A DNA stretch of 5,277 bases, from NCBI GenBank assembly GCA_020343755.1, contig CP070810.1, positions 127,061 to 132,337 on the forward strand, written 5' to 3'. The translations under genes and the position numbers were made by a program. Source of the DNA: Dehalococcoidia bacterium (GTDB lineage Bacteria; Chloroflexota; Dehalococcoidia; Dehalococcoidales; E44-bin46). The notes beneath the pieces were generated by a model. That model made no database searches, was not told the DNA's origin, and saw nothing but the letters and a program-made list of their open reading frames with translations. This document shows, piece after piece, positions 1 through 4,910 of this stretch. The stretch's first letter is position 1. Every line of letters starts with the position of its first letter.

Positions 1-2
1 AT

Positions 3-446
3 AAAATCTTGGAAGCGCACCAGAAATTACAAGCCACCTACGATAGTACGGATAAGGATCGAGCAAGGTGGGAAGCCCAGTTGGAGAGAATAAAGAATCT
101 CTACAAATGGGGAGACATAAGTGAAGAAGATTACCGAATGGAGAGGGAGGCCATCCAAAGGGAGCTAAAAGCGCTTGCCCCTATTGAAAGTCGAGCAAGG
201 AATTTGGATAGGCTGGCTGAGTTCCTTGCCAGTGTTGCTGAGGCTTGGGAAGTAGCCACGGGGGAGCAAAGAAACAAGCTAGTGCACACACTGTTTCGAG
301 AAGTCTGGTTAAAAGACAAACAGGTCGTAGCCATCAAGCCACAACCTGAACTGGAGCCGTTCTTCCGGTTGAACTACGAGGAATTTGTCAACAGGAGTTT
401 GAAGATGCGACCCCGGGGGGATTCGAACCCCCGATCTCCACCGTGA
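3..446 (+). CDS. Large serine recombinase, C-terminal part (5' end outside window)
   Basis: The reading frame is open to the left edge, so this is a partial gene with no start in view. About 147 residues are visible. They match the C-terminal region of large serine site-specific recombinases: a charged helical, coiled-coil-prone stretch, the motif LYKWGDISEEDYRMERE (family pattern: LY..GdIs.eeY...r), then a leucine-rich helix ending in LFREVWLKDKQVVAIKPQPE and a PFF segment. The catalytic serine domain and the zinc ribbon would lie upstream. Such enzymes integrate and excise mobile elements by serine-mediated strand exchange. The last 12 codons (RPRGDSNPRSPP) and the TGA stop lie inside the oppositely oriented tRNA-Asp gene, and the stop overlaps the anticodon. 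The natural C-terminus before integration may therefore differ. The family call is firm; which element it belongs to cannot be seen. Confidence 0.85.
   Translation, partial: KILEAHQKLQATYDSTDKDRARWEAQLERIKNLYKWGDISEEDYRMEREAIQRELKALAPIESRARNLDRLAEFLASVAEAWEVATGEQRNKLVHTLFREVWLKDKQVVAIKPQPELEPFFRLNYEEFVNRSLKMRPRGDSNPRSPP
408..446. other. Putative attachment site (element/chromosome junction in tRNA-Asp 3' end)
   Basis: The recombinase gene runs directly into the 3' end of the tRNA gene. This is the usual geometry for an element integrated at a tRNA 3' half, where the core site restores the tRNA sequence. The span given is the part of the tRNA that also serves as recombinase coding sequence. 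The exact core cannot be fixed from one end. A second partial copy of the tRNA 3' end would be expected at the far (left) end of the element, outside the window. Confidence 0.5.
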
Positions 447-481
447 CAGGGTGGCATGTTTATCCGCTACACCACGGGGCC
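408..481 (-). tRNA. tRNA-Asp (anticodon GUC)
   Basis: The complement folds into a complete 74-nt cloverleaf without an encoded CCA. The acceptor stem is GGCCCCG with CGGGGTC, including one G-U pair at 2-71. The D arm is a weak 4-bp stem (GTGT/ACAT). The anticodon stem CCACC/GGTGG encloses the loop CTGTCAC with anticodon GTC (complement of 445-447). The variable loop is AGATC, and the T arm GGGGG-TTCGAAT-CCCCC is perfect. The discriminator base is G, as expected for tRNA-Asp. The gene is convergent with the recombinase gene and overlaps its last 39 bp. It remains intact, so it should still be functional despite serving as the apparent integration site. CCA would have to be added by the nucleotidyltransferase. 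Confidence 0.97.
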
Positions 482-536
482 ATTCTGTTCAGCAGGGGTT
501 TTAGGAGTCAGTTGATTAAATCTTTTTCTTAGCTAA

Positions 537-565
537 AGTTTATCAGGAGCAATATATTGTGTCAA
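537..565 (-). promoter_or_regulatory. Promoter of tRNA-Asp
   Basis: On the minus strand a perfect -35 box TTGACA (complement of 560-565) is followed by a 17-nt spacer and a -10-like TAAACT (complement of 537-542, 4 of 6 consensus bases). Transcription would begin near 530, leaving a leader of about 50 nt before the mature tRNA 5' end at 481. It lies on the chromosomal side, so integration of the element did not separate the tRNA from its promoter. Confidence 0.65.
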
Positions 566-643
566 TCTAGTTAGCGTCGGATTGTTAATCAGCCTCATTC
601 TTTCTAGCTGTGATGATAGGCTCTAGCATTAACCGGATGTATA

Positions 644-673
644 TTGTGTGTATTTCCTGTTGTATGGTATAAT
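644..673 (+). promoter_or_regulatory. Promoter of the rpsF-ssb-rpsR operon (extended -10)
   Basis: A perfect TATAAT (668-673) is preceded by TGG, giving the extended -10 form TGnTATAAT. A weaker -35-like TTGTGT (644-649) sits 18 nt upstream. Transcription would start near 680, giving a leader of only about 17 nt before the rpsF ATG at 697. The -10 box lies within an 18-bp dyad, TATGGT-ATAATA-ACCATA (663-680), which could also serve as an operator. Confidence 0.7.
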
Positions 674-696
674 AACCATAAAATTTTTGAGAACAA

Positions 697-1035
697 ATGG
701 TATCTAAAAGGGCATCTAAGCAAGCGTTAAAAGCGGAAGAGGTACAATTACGCGATTATGAGCTGGTAGTAATTATTAGTCCAGAGGTTATGGATGAGAA
801 GTTAGAGGCTATAATAGATAAAATAAGCAAGTTTATTACCGAGAGGGGTGGCACCGTTGCTAGTGTAGACAGCTGGGGTAAAAGGAAGTTAGCCTATCCA
901 TTAAAACATTTTATGGAGGGTAGTTATGTGTTAACTCAGTTCAAATTAAAGCCTGAATTGAGCAAAGAGCTCGAAGCGAGGTTGCAGATTTTGGAGGAGG
1001 TTCTGCGGCATCTGTTAATAAAATTGAGTAGTTAA
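697..1035 (+). CDS. rpsF: Small ribosomal subunit protein bS6
   Basis: Ribosomal protein S6 binds 16S rRNA in the platform of the small subunit as a heterodimer with S18, whose gene lies two genes downstream. The family signature is clear: RDYELVVIISPEVMDEKLEAI near the start of the domain (residues 19-39), then the GGTVASVDSWGKRKLAYPLKH segment that precedes the S18-binding region, and a C-terminal helix RLQILEEVLRHLLIKL. At 112 residues it is of usual length or slightly long, because about 18 residues (MVSKRASKQALKAEEVQL) precede the point where most S6 proteins begin. No other usable start lies between the ATG and R19, and the promoter sits just upstream, so I keep ATG 697. Its Shine-Dalgarno is weak (GAG in TTTGAGAACAA). 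It is the first gene of the rpsF-ssb-rpsR operon. Confidence 0.97.
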   Translation: MVSKRASKQALKAEEVQLRDYELVVIISPEVMDEKLEAIIDKISKFITERGGTVASVDSWGKRKLAYPLKHFMEGSYVLTQFKLKPELSKELEARLQILEEVLRHLLIKLSS

Positions 1036-1080
1036 GAGAAACTTCTATTTGTTAAGAGGTTGAGGAGGAGTTTTGAGACA

Positions 1081-1530
1081 ATGGCAAGCGTAAATAAGTT
1101 GATAATTATCGGCAACCTTGGGAGTGAACCTGAAATGCGCTTTACCCCAAATGGTAATCCCGTAACGTCATTTCGTGTTGCCACTAACTGGAGATATACT
1201 ACCGGTCAGGGTGAGCGTAGAGAGGAGACGGAGTGGTTTACTGTGGTGGCTTGGAATAGGCTGGCTGAACAATGCAACCAGTTCCTGACTAAGGGCCGGC
1301 TTGTTTATGCTGAGGGTAGATTACGCACCCGCACTTGGGAGGGGCAGGATGGGCAAAGGCATTTTCGGAGTGAAATAGTAGCTGACAAGGTTACATTCCT
1401 TGATAGGCAAGCAGTGGCCCCGCTTCCTGAAGAGAGGGCTGAGGAGGCTGAAGCCGGTGGAGCTGAAGCCGGTGGAGCTGAAGCCGGTGAATTGGAGCCT
1501 GAGGACATTCCATTTGTAGGTGAAGACTAG
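1081..1530 (+). CDS. ssb: Single-stranded DNA-binding protein
   Basis: SSB coats single-stranded DNA in replication, recombination and repair. I set the start at ATG 1081, giving MASVNKLIIIGNLG, the usual SSB N-terminus; GAGGAGGAG (1062-1070) is its ribosome-binding site. A frame-open TTG at 1060 would only add seven non-conserved residues and would overlap that site. The 149-residue protein has an OB-fold (about 1-112) with GNLGSEPEMRFTPNGNPV, an aromatic TEWFTVVAWNRLAE segment and GRLVYAEGRLRTRTWEGQDG. A flexible acidic linker follows, carrying three EAGGA-type repeats from a 15-bp tandem DNA repeat. The C-terminal tip reads EPEDIPFVGED: the DIPF partner-binding motif is present but followed by four residues, whereas in the classical tip the phenylalanine is terminal. 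Its position between rpsF and rpsR is a widespread bacterial arrangement. Confidence 0.97.
   Translation: MASVNKLIIIGNLGSEPEMRFTPNGNPVTSFRVATNWRYTTGQGERREETEWFTVVAWNRLAEQCNQFLTKGRLVYAEGRLRTRTWEGQDGQRHFRSEIVADKVTFLDRQAVAPLPEERAEEAEAGGAEAGGAEAGELEPEDIPFVGED
1447..1491 (+). repeat. Three 15-bp tandem repeats in the SSB linker
   Basis: The unit GCTGAAGCCGGTGGA occurs at 1447-1461 and 1462-1476, and a third copy with one change near its end occupies 1477-1491. It is in frame and encodes alanine-glutamate-alanine-glycine-glycine repeats in the disordered SSB linker. Copy number could vary between strains without disturbing the frame. Confidence 0.9.
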
Positions 1531-1552
1531 CATTTAGTAGGGACTCATAATA

Positions 1553-1861
1553 GTGGCTATTTCTAGGCAACAAGTTAATGAATCGAAACGAAGAAGTGGA
1601 GTGGGGCGGCGTATATTCCCCAGGCGAAAGTTTTGTGCCTTCTGTGTTAATAAGGCGGAGGTTATAGATTATAAAGACCCGGTGAAATTACGCCCCTACA
1701 TATCAAATAGGGGGAAGATTGAGCCACGTCGTAAAACCGGTGTTTGTGCTAAGCATCAGCGGGCTTTAGCCATGGCTATAAAAAGAGCTCGGCACTTAGC
1801 TCTATTACCCTATGTGCCGGCTCATATGCATAAGACCGGGGGCGTTGGCATACACGAGTAG
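1553..1861 (+). CDS. rpsR: Small ribosomal subunit protein bS18, zinc-binding type
   Basis: S18 pairs with S6 on the 16S rRNA platform. The core is easily recognised: RRKFCAFC, then IDYKDPVKLRPYISNRGKIEPRRKTGVCAKHQRALAMAIKRARHLALLPY. C28, C31, C65 and H68 form a probable zinc site, as in the cysteine-rich (C+) paralogues of S18. The start is GTG at 1553, with AGGGA (1539-1543) 9 nt upstream; no ATG precedes the conserved core. At 102 residues it is somewhat longer than typical S18, with a basic N-terminal stretch (about 26 residues) and a short tail after the PYVPAH segment. It follows ssb by 22 nt in the same operon. Zinc-type S18 often has a zinc-free counterpart elsewhere in the genome, used under zinc limitation; none is visible here. 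Confidence 0.97.
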   Translation: MAISRQQVNESKRRSGVGRRIFPRRKFCAFCVNKAEVIDYKDPVKLRPYISNRGKIEPRRKTGVCAKHQRALAMAIKRARHLALLPYVPAHMHKTGGVGIHE

Positions 1862-1905
1862 TTTGGTAAAGGGTGTAATTGTTTTTAACCTGTTGAGGGA
1901 TTAGA

Positions 1906-2046
1906 GTGCCTAAAAGGACTTATCAACCAAAGAGGATTCCAAGGAAGCGTGAGCATGGTTTTCGGGCGAGAATGAGCACTCGAAGTGGGCAGGCTATCTT
2001 AAAAGCAAGGCGACTCAAGGGTCGTAAGAGATTGACTGTGGTATGA
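1906..2046 (+). CDS. rpmH: Large ribosomal subunit protein bL34
   Basis: This 46-residue, very basic protein is L34 of the large subunit. The sequence PKRTYQPKRIPRKREHGFRARMST (split here as PKRTYQPKRIPRKREHG and FRARMST), then RSGQAILKARRLKGRKRLTV, matches the family over its full length, and the size is in the usual 44-46 range. The start is GTG at 1906, with GAGGG (1895-1899) upstream at good spacing. It lies 44 nt after rpsR, with no clear terminator or strong promoter between them, so it may be co-transcribed with the S6 operon. It is followed by a terminator-like hairpin at 2064-2089 before rnpA. L34 next to rnpA is one of the most conserved gene pairs in bacteria, though usually near dnaA and the origin; no DnaA box cluster is visible here. 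Confidence 0.97.
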   Translation: MPKRTYQPKRIPRKREHGFRARMSTRSGQAILKARRLKGRKRLTVV

Positions 2047-2063
2047 TGCAGTGGGCACTTGGT

Positions 2064-2089
2064 GAGGTTAGTTATTAACCTCCTTTTTT
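2064..2089 (+). terminator. Intrinsic terminator or attenuator after rpmH
   Basis: GAGGTTA (2064-2070) and TAACCTC (2076-2082) form a perfect 7-bp stem with loop GTTAT. A single C and six consecutive T (2084-2089) follow. This is the layout of a Rho-independent terminator, with a rather short and A/T-containing stem, so it may be partial and set the rpmH to rnpA ratio rather than stop all transcription. Confidence 0.65.
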
Positions 2090-2124
2090 CTTTTCCCCTT
2101 CCCTTATCAAGGGGAGGGGAAAAG
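2090..2124. repeat. Strong 16-bp hairpin (G/C-tract palindrome)
   Basis: CTTTTCCCCTTCCCTT (2090-2105) pairs with AAGGGGAGGGGAAAAG (2109-2124) around the loop ATC. There is one G-U pair, so in RNA form the stem has 16 continuous pairs. No T run follows it on the plus strand, so it is not a standard terminator. It abuts the T run of the rpmH terminator. It resembles short intergenic palindromes with a TTATCAAGG or CCTTGATAA core that recur in some bacterial genomes; that it is repeated in this one is inference. Confidence 0.75.
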
Positions 2125-2171
2125 AGTTTCTTTAGAGGATTAGCGCCCTTTAAAGAAACTTCCCTTGATAA
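2104..2171. repeat. Nested inverted repeat before rnpA, competing with the 2090-2124 hairpin
   Basis: The inner arms AGTTTCTTTAGAGG (2125-2138) and CCTTTAAAGAAACT (2147-2160) form a 14-bp stem with one G-U pair and loop ATTAGCGC. The outer arms TTATCAAGGG (2104-2113) and CCCTTGATAA (2162-2171) are a perfect 10-bp inverted repeat. The two are joined by an 11-nt bulge on the left and a single T on the right. The outer left arm uses bases that also build the 2090-2124 hairpin, so the two folds exclude each other. It could be a small palindromic element or a leader structure for rnpA. Confidence 0.65.
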
Positions 2172-2209
2172 ATGAGCCCTTTACTGGTAAATTGGTTAGG
2201 AGTGAGGGT

Positions 2210-2569
2210 ATGCCGAGGGAGGAACGTCTTACCAAGCGGCAGCAGTATGCATTGGTTTATAGTCAGGGAAGGTCATGGGTGAATAGTCTGGTGGTAATGA
2301 AAGCTTTACCTAATGGTTTTACTTTATCTAGGTATGGCTTCTCGGTTAGCCGGCAGATAGGTAAGGCAGTGGCAAGGAATAGGGTGAAGCGTTTACTTCG
2401 TGAAATCTTACGACTAACACCACTGGAGGTGGGGTGGGATATTATATTCATTGCTCGCCCTATGGCGTCTACTGCCGATTATGCAACTCTTAGGGAATCG
2501 GTTAGGGGGTTGTTATTGCGAGCTGGGCTGTTGAAAACCGTAGAAAACAATTCTAGCCGGGTTAATTAG
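2210..2569 (+). CDS. rnpA: Ribonuclease P protein component
   Basis: RnpA is the protein subunit of RNase P, which removes 5' leaders from precursor tRNAs. I place the start at ATG 2210, which gives a 119-residue protein beginning MPREERLTKRQQYALVYSQG, the usual RnpA opening. AGGAG (2198-2202) lies 7 nt upstream. A TTG at 2165 in the same frame would add 15 unconserved residues and would sit inside the palindrome cluster, so I reject it. The domain shows the substrate-contacting N-terminal basic and aromatic residues, the segment RYGFSVSRQIGKAVARNRVK with the RNR motif at residues 56-58, and the WDIIFIARPMA strand. The last 15 or so residues look like a disordered tail. It lies 163 nt after rpmH and 9 nt before yidD. 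Confidence 0.96.
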   Translation: MPREERLTKRQQYALVYSQGRSWVNSLVVMKALPNGFTLSRYGFSVSRQIGKAVARNRVKRLLREILRLTPLEVGWDIIFIARPMASTADYATLRESVRGLLLRAGLLKTVENNSSRVN

Positions 2570-2578
2570 CGAGGGAGT

Positions 2579-2794
2579 ATGAAGAGGTTAGCCTTAAGAT
2601 TAATTAGACTTTATCAGTTAACCATCTCGCGGGTTAAGCCGTCATCCTGCCGCTATTTCCCGACTTGCTCTCAATATACCTATGAGGCAATTGAAAGGTT
2701 TGGTTTTGTAAAAGGGGTGCGGCTGGGAGTAAAGCGAATAGCTCGCTGCCAACCTTTGCATCCGGGTGGTTATGACCCTGTGCCTGATAGATAG
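2579..2794 (+). CDS. yidD: Membrane protein insertion efficiency factor YidD
   Basis: YidD is a small membrane-associated protein that helps YidC insert membrane proteins. At 71 residues it has the family length. It shows the signature KPSSCRYFPTCSQYTYEAIERFG with C24 and C30, then RIARCQPLHPGGYDPVP with C57. The N-terminal amphipathic helix (MKRLALRLIRLYQLTISR) probably lies on the inner face of the membrane. The start ATG 2579 is preceded by GAGGGAG at close spacing and lies 9 nt after rnpA, so translation is likely coupled. It is followed 23 nt later by the beta-propeller lipoprotein rather than directly by yidC, as would be more common. Confidence 0.97.
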   Translation: MKRLALRLIRLYQLTISRVKPSSCRYFPTCSQYTYEAIERFGFVKGVRLGVKRIARCQPLHPGGYDPVPDR

Positions 2795-2817
2795 CAATTT
2801 TAATGGAGTGAGGTAAG

Positions 2818-3936
2818 GTGGGGATTAAGCATAATATAAGGTTGTTGGTCAAGGTTTTGCTTCTGGTGGTTATTCTGCTTATAGTCGGGGTAACTGTTTC
2901 TGGGTGTTATGGCAGGTCTCAGTCCAGAGGTTGGTCAGGGGCGATAATAACTGATGACACCCTATTTGTAGCTTCCACGGAGGGTAGGCTTATCGCCTTA
3001 AATACATCAGACGGTGGCCGTCTGTGGGAAGTATCCCTAGGGACTTCAGCAGTAGCCGTTTATGGCTCTCCAGCGGTGGAGGGGGATTTGGTTTATGTTG
3101 GTGGCTATAATGGTAAGGTTTATGCTATTAGTTCTAGCTTGGGCGCTAAGCGGCAGGTGTATCCTGTTGATGATAATCTTGAGCCAATAGTTAGTGGAGT
3201 GGTGGCAGCCGGAGGCAAGGTCTATTTCGGCTGTTCTGATGGGAAGGTCTATGCCCTGAATGCAGCTGATCTTTATAAGGAATGGGAGTTTCCGACCGGG
3301 GATAAGATTTGGTCAACCCCGGTGATTGATGGTGAAACGATATATATTGGTTCCTTTGATAGAAAGCTCTATGCACTGAATGCTATAGATGGCAGTAAAA
3401 AGTGGGAGTTTGATGAAGCTGGGGGAGCCATTGTTTCTACACCACTGGTCTATGATAACACGGTTTATGTTGGTTCCTTTGATAGGTATCTTTACGCAGT
3501 AGATGCTACCAATGGTAGCCTCAGGTGGCGGTCAGCAGTTGAAGCCGGCAAGTGGTATTGGGCTAAACCCGTAGCTTATAATAATGTTATCTATGCCCCC
3601 AATCTTGACGGTAAAGTCTATATCTTAGATGCTAACAGTGGTAGTGAGGTCGCAGGGGCTGTAGACCTGGGAAGCTCGATTAGCTCGGGGCCAGTGGTAG
3701 TTGATGACAAAGTTATTATTGCTTCAGAGGAAGGTAAAATATATTCTCTGGACGTCAGTAATAATCAGGTTAGCCTGCTAGCTAATATGGGGAATGGGGA
3801 GAAGATATATGCCCCCCTTTGTGCCAGCAATGGGGTTATATATATCCATACTCAAAACTCAAAGCAGGATACCTTGTATGTGTTGAATGCACAGACGGGG
3901 GTAACGCTGTGGAGTCTTTCTTTAACTAGTGAGTGA
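2818..3936 (+). CDS. PQQ-like (BamB-type) beta-propeller lipoprotein
   Basis: A 372-residue exported protein with a GTG start and an upstream GGAG (2805-2808). The N-terminus has basic residues, a hydrophobic helix (about 9-28) and the lipobox VSGC with C30 as the likely lipidated residue, so the mature protein should be anchored outside the cytoplasmic membrane. The rest is built from about eight repeats of the PQQ or quinoprotein type, such as VYVGGYNGKVYAIS, VYFGCSDGKVYALNA, IYIGSFDRKLYALNAIDG and VYVGSFDRYLYAVDATNG, often with a tryptophan at the end of the blade (LWEV, KWEF, RWRS). This predicts an eight-bladed propeller. I see no dehydrogenase domain, so it is probably a binding or scaffold protein, similar in fold to BamB. 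Its place between yidD and yidC, with gaps of 23 and 11 nt, suggests a role linked to membrane insertion or folding of exported proteins; that is inference. Confidence 0.85.
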   Translation: MGIKHNIRLLVKVLLLVVILLIVGVTVSGCYGRSQSRGWSGAIITDDTLFVASTEGRLIALNTSDGGRLWEVSLGTSAVAVYGSPAVEGDLVYVGGYNGKVYAISSSLGAKRQVYPVDDNLEPIVSGVVAAGGKVYFGCSDGKVYALNAADLYKEWEFPTGDKIWSTPVIDGETIYIGSFDRKLYALNAIDGSKKWEFDEAGGAIVSTPLVYDNTVYVGSFDRYLYAVDATNGSLRWRSAVEAGKWYWAKPVAYNNVIYAPNLDGKVYILDANSGSEVAGAVDLGSSISSGPVVVDDKVIIASEEGKIYSLDVSNNQVSLLANMGNGEKIYAPLCASNGVIYIHTQNSKQDTLYVLNAQTGVTLWSLSLTSE

Positions 3937-3947
3937 GGTAGATTTTA

Positions 3948-4910
3948 TTGTTTGAACTGTGGAACTCGGGTCCTGTGGCGCTAATGTTAAATAGCTTGGT
4001 GGCGCTGTCCCACTATCTATTTGGTAGTTTCGGGCTAACTATTATCGTTTTGACTATTATTATTCGAGCCTGCATGTATCCTCTTACCGCAAAGCAGATA
4101 CGGTCTAGCCGGGCTATGCAAGAGCTTCAGCCCAAGATTGCCGAGCTTCAGAAGAAGTATGCCAAGGATAAGAAAAAGCTAGGTGAGGAGCAGATGAAGC
4201 TGTATAAGCAGTCTGGGGTGAGCCCGGCTGGTTGTGCGGTGCCGATGCTAATCCAAATGCCGATATGGATAGCTCTCTATCAGTCAATTATAAGAGTTTT
4301 ATCTGTCGTTCCCGAGGGTTTATTGGGTCTGTCTCGTTATCTTTGGTCTTGGTCCATTGTATATTCTATGTTGCCTTTAGATAATAAATTCCTTTGGTTT
4401 AACCTAGCTAGTCCTGATATACCTTTAGCCGTCATAGTTGGAGTTACAATGTGGCTTTCGCAGAAAATGGTAACCCCTGCCACTACAGACCCCCAGCAAC
4501 GCTCTCAGAGCCAGATGATGCTGTGGATGATGCCACTGTTGTTTGGCTTTCTAGCTATGAGCTTTCCCAGTGGTCTGGCGCTATATTGGGTGATGTCAAA
4601 TGTTATCAGTATCTTTATCCAGTACTTTGTTCTTGGGGGGTGGGGTGGTTTGGTCAAGGCACCAGCTAGGAGACCAGGTGTTGCCGATAAGGACTATTTG
4701 AAGCGTATCGCGCAAGTAGAGGAATCCGCTCCTGATATTAGTGCTGTTGAAGCTGACATTGTTGAAACGAGTTCCACGGAGGGGGACGGGTTAGGTTATG
4801 GAGTATCTGGAGATAAGCGCCAAGTCGGTGGAGGAGGCTATCCATCAAGCCTTAGAGCAATTAGGCGTCAGTCGAGAAGAAGTAAACGTCACCGTCCTAA
4901 AAGAAGGTAA
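3948..4910 (+). CDS. yidC: Membrane protein insertase YidC/OxaA
   Basis: YidC inserts proteins into the cytoplasmic membrane, alone or with Sec. The start is TTG at 3948 with GAGGT (3935-3939) at good spacing; the frame begins MFELWNSGPVALMLN. The 320-residue protein lacks the large periplasmic domain of Gram-negative YidC and has no lipobox. Membrane segments are near residues 24-46 (GLTIIVLTIIIRACMYPL, with R40 as the conserved groove arginine), the SPAGCAVPMLIQMPIWIALY segment, a region around 160-175, and the pair MMLWMMPLLFGFLAMSFPSG and LALYWVMSNVISIFIQYFVL. A cytoplasmic basic and charged hairpin (QELQPKIAELQKKYAKDKKK) follows the first segment. The tail after about 250 ends with RRQSRRSKRHRPKRR, a strongly basic stretch suited to ribosome binding. 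Its last 37 codons overlap jag in another frame. Confidence 0.97.
   Translation: MFELWNSGPVALMLNSLVALSHYLFGSFGLTIIVLTIIIRACMYPLTAKQIRSSRAMQELQPKIAELQKKYAKDKKKLGEEQMKLYKQSGVSPAGCAVPMLIQMPIWIALYQSIIRVLSVVPEGLLGLSRYLWSWSIVYSMLPLDNKFLWFNLASPDIPLAVIVGVTMWLSQKMVTPATTDPQQRSQSQMMLWMMPLLFGFLAMSFPSGLALYWVMSNVISIFIQYFVLGGWGGLVKAPARRPGVADKDYLKRIAQVEESAPDISAVEADIVETSSTEGDGLGYGVSGDKRQVGGGGYPSSLRAIRRQSRRSKRHRPKRR

Larger units (their letters stand above)
482..696. other. Divergent intergenic region between tRNA-Asp and rpsF
   Basis: About 215 bases with no gene that I can support. It contains the tRNA-Asp promoter on the minus strand and the rpsF promoter on the plus strand, with roughly 80 bases of plain sequence between the two -35 boxes. 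I found no recognisable S6/S18 leader structure; the predicted rpsF transcript starts too close to the gene to carry one. Confidence 0.6.

Noticed and set aside
1031..1058. Direct repeat GTTAAGAG at 1031 and 1051
   Set aside because: It is eight bases only, in A/T-rich intergenic sequence, and not convincing as a site.
1060..1080. Upstream TTG start for ssb
   Set aside because: It would place the start on top of the GAGGAGGAG ribosome-binding site; MASVNKLIIIGNLG is the standard SSB beginning.
1305..1573. Minus-strand open frames opposite ssb
   Set aside because: They are shadows of the conserved ssb and lack family motifs; the tandem repeat keeps the opposite frames open.
1862..1905. Possible promoter between rpsR and rpmH
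   Set aside because: No pair of boxes with acceptable match and spacing was found.
2165..2193. Possible rnpA promoter TTGATA, 17-nt spacer, TAAATT with an upstream TG
   Set aside because: The match is fair, but transcription would start at about 2200, inside the AGGAG of rnpA. I do not list it as a feature, although something must supply rnpA if the upstream terminator is strong.
2165..2209. Upstream TTG start for rnpA, adding 15 residues
   Set aside because: The added residues are not conserved, the TTG lies in the palindrome cluster, and ATG 2210 has a well-placed AGGAG.
4451..4669. Plus-strand 72-codon frame inside yidC
   Set aside because: It is an alternative frame of conserved YidC membrane segments with no ribosome-binding site or recognisable domain.
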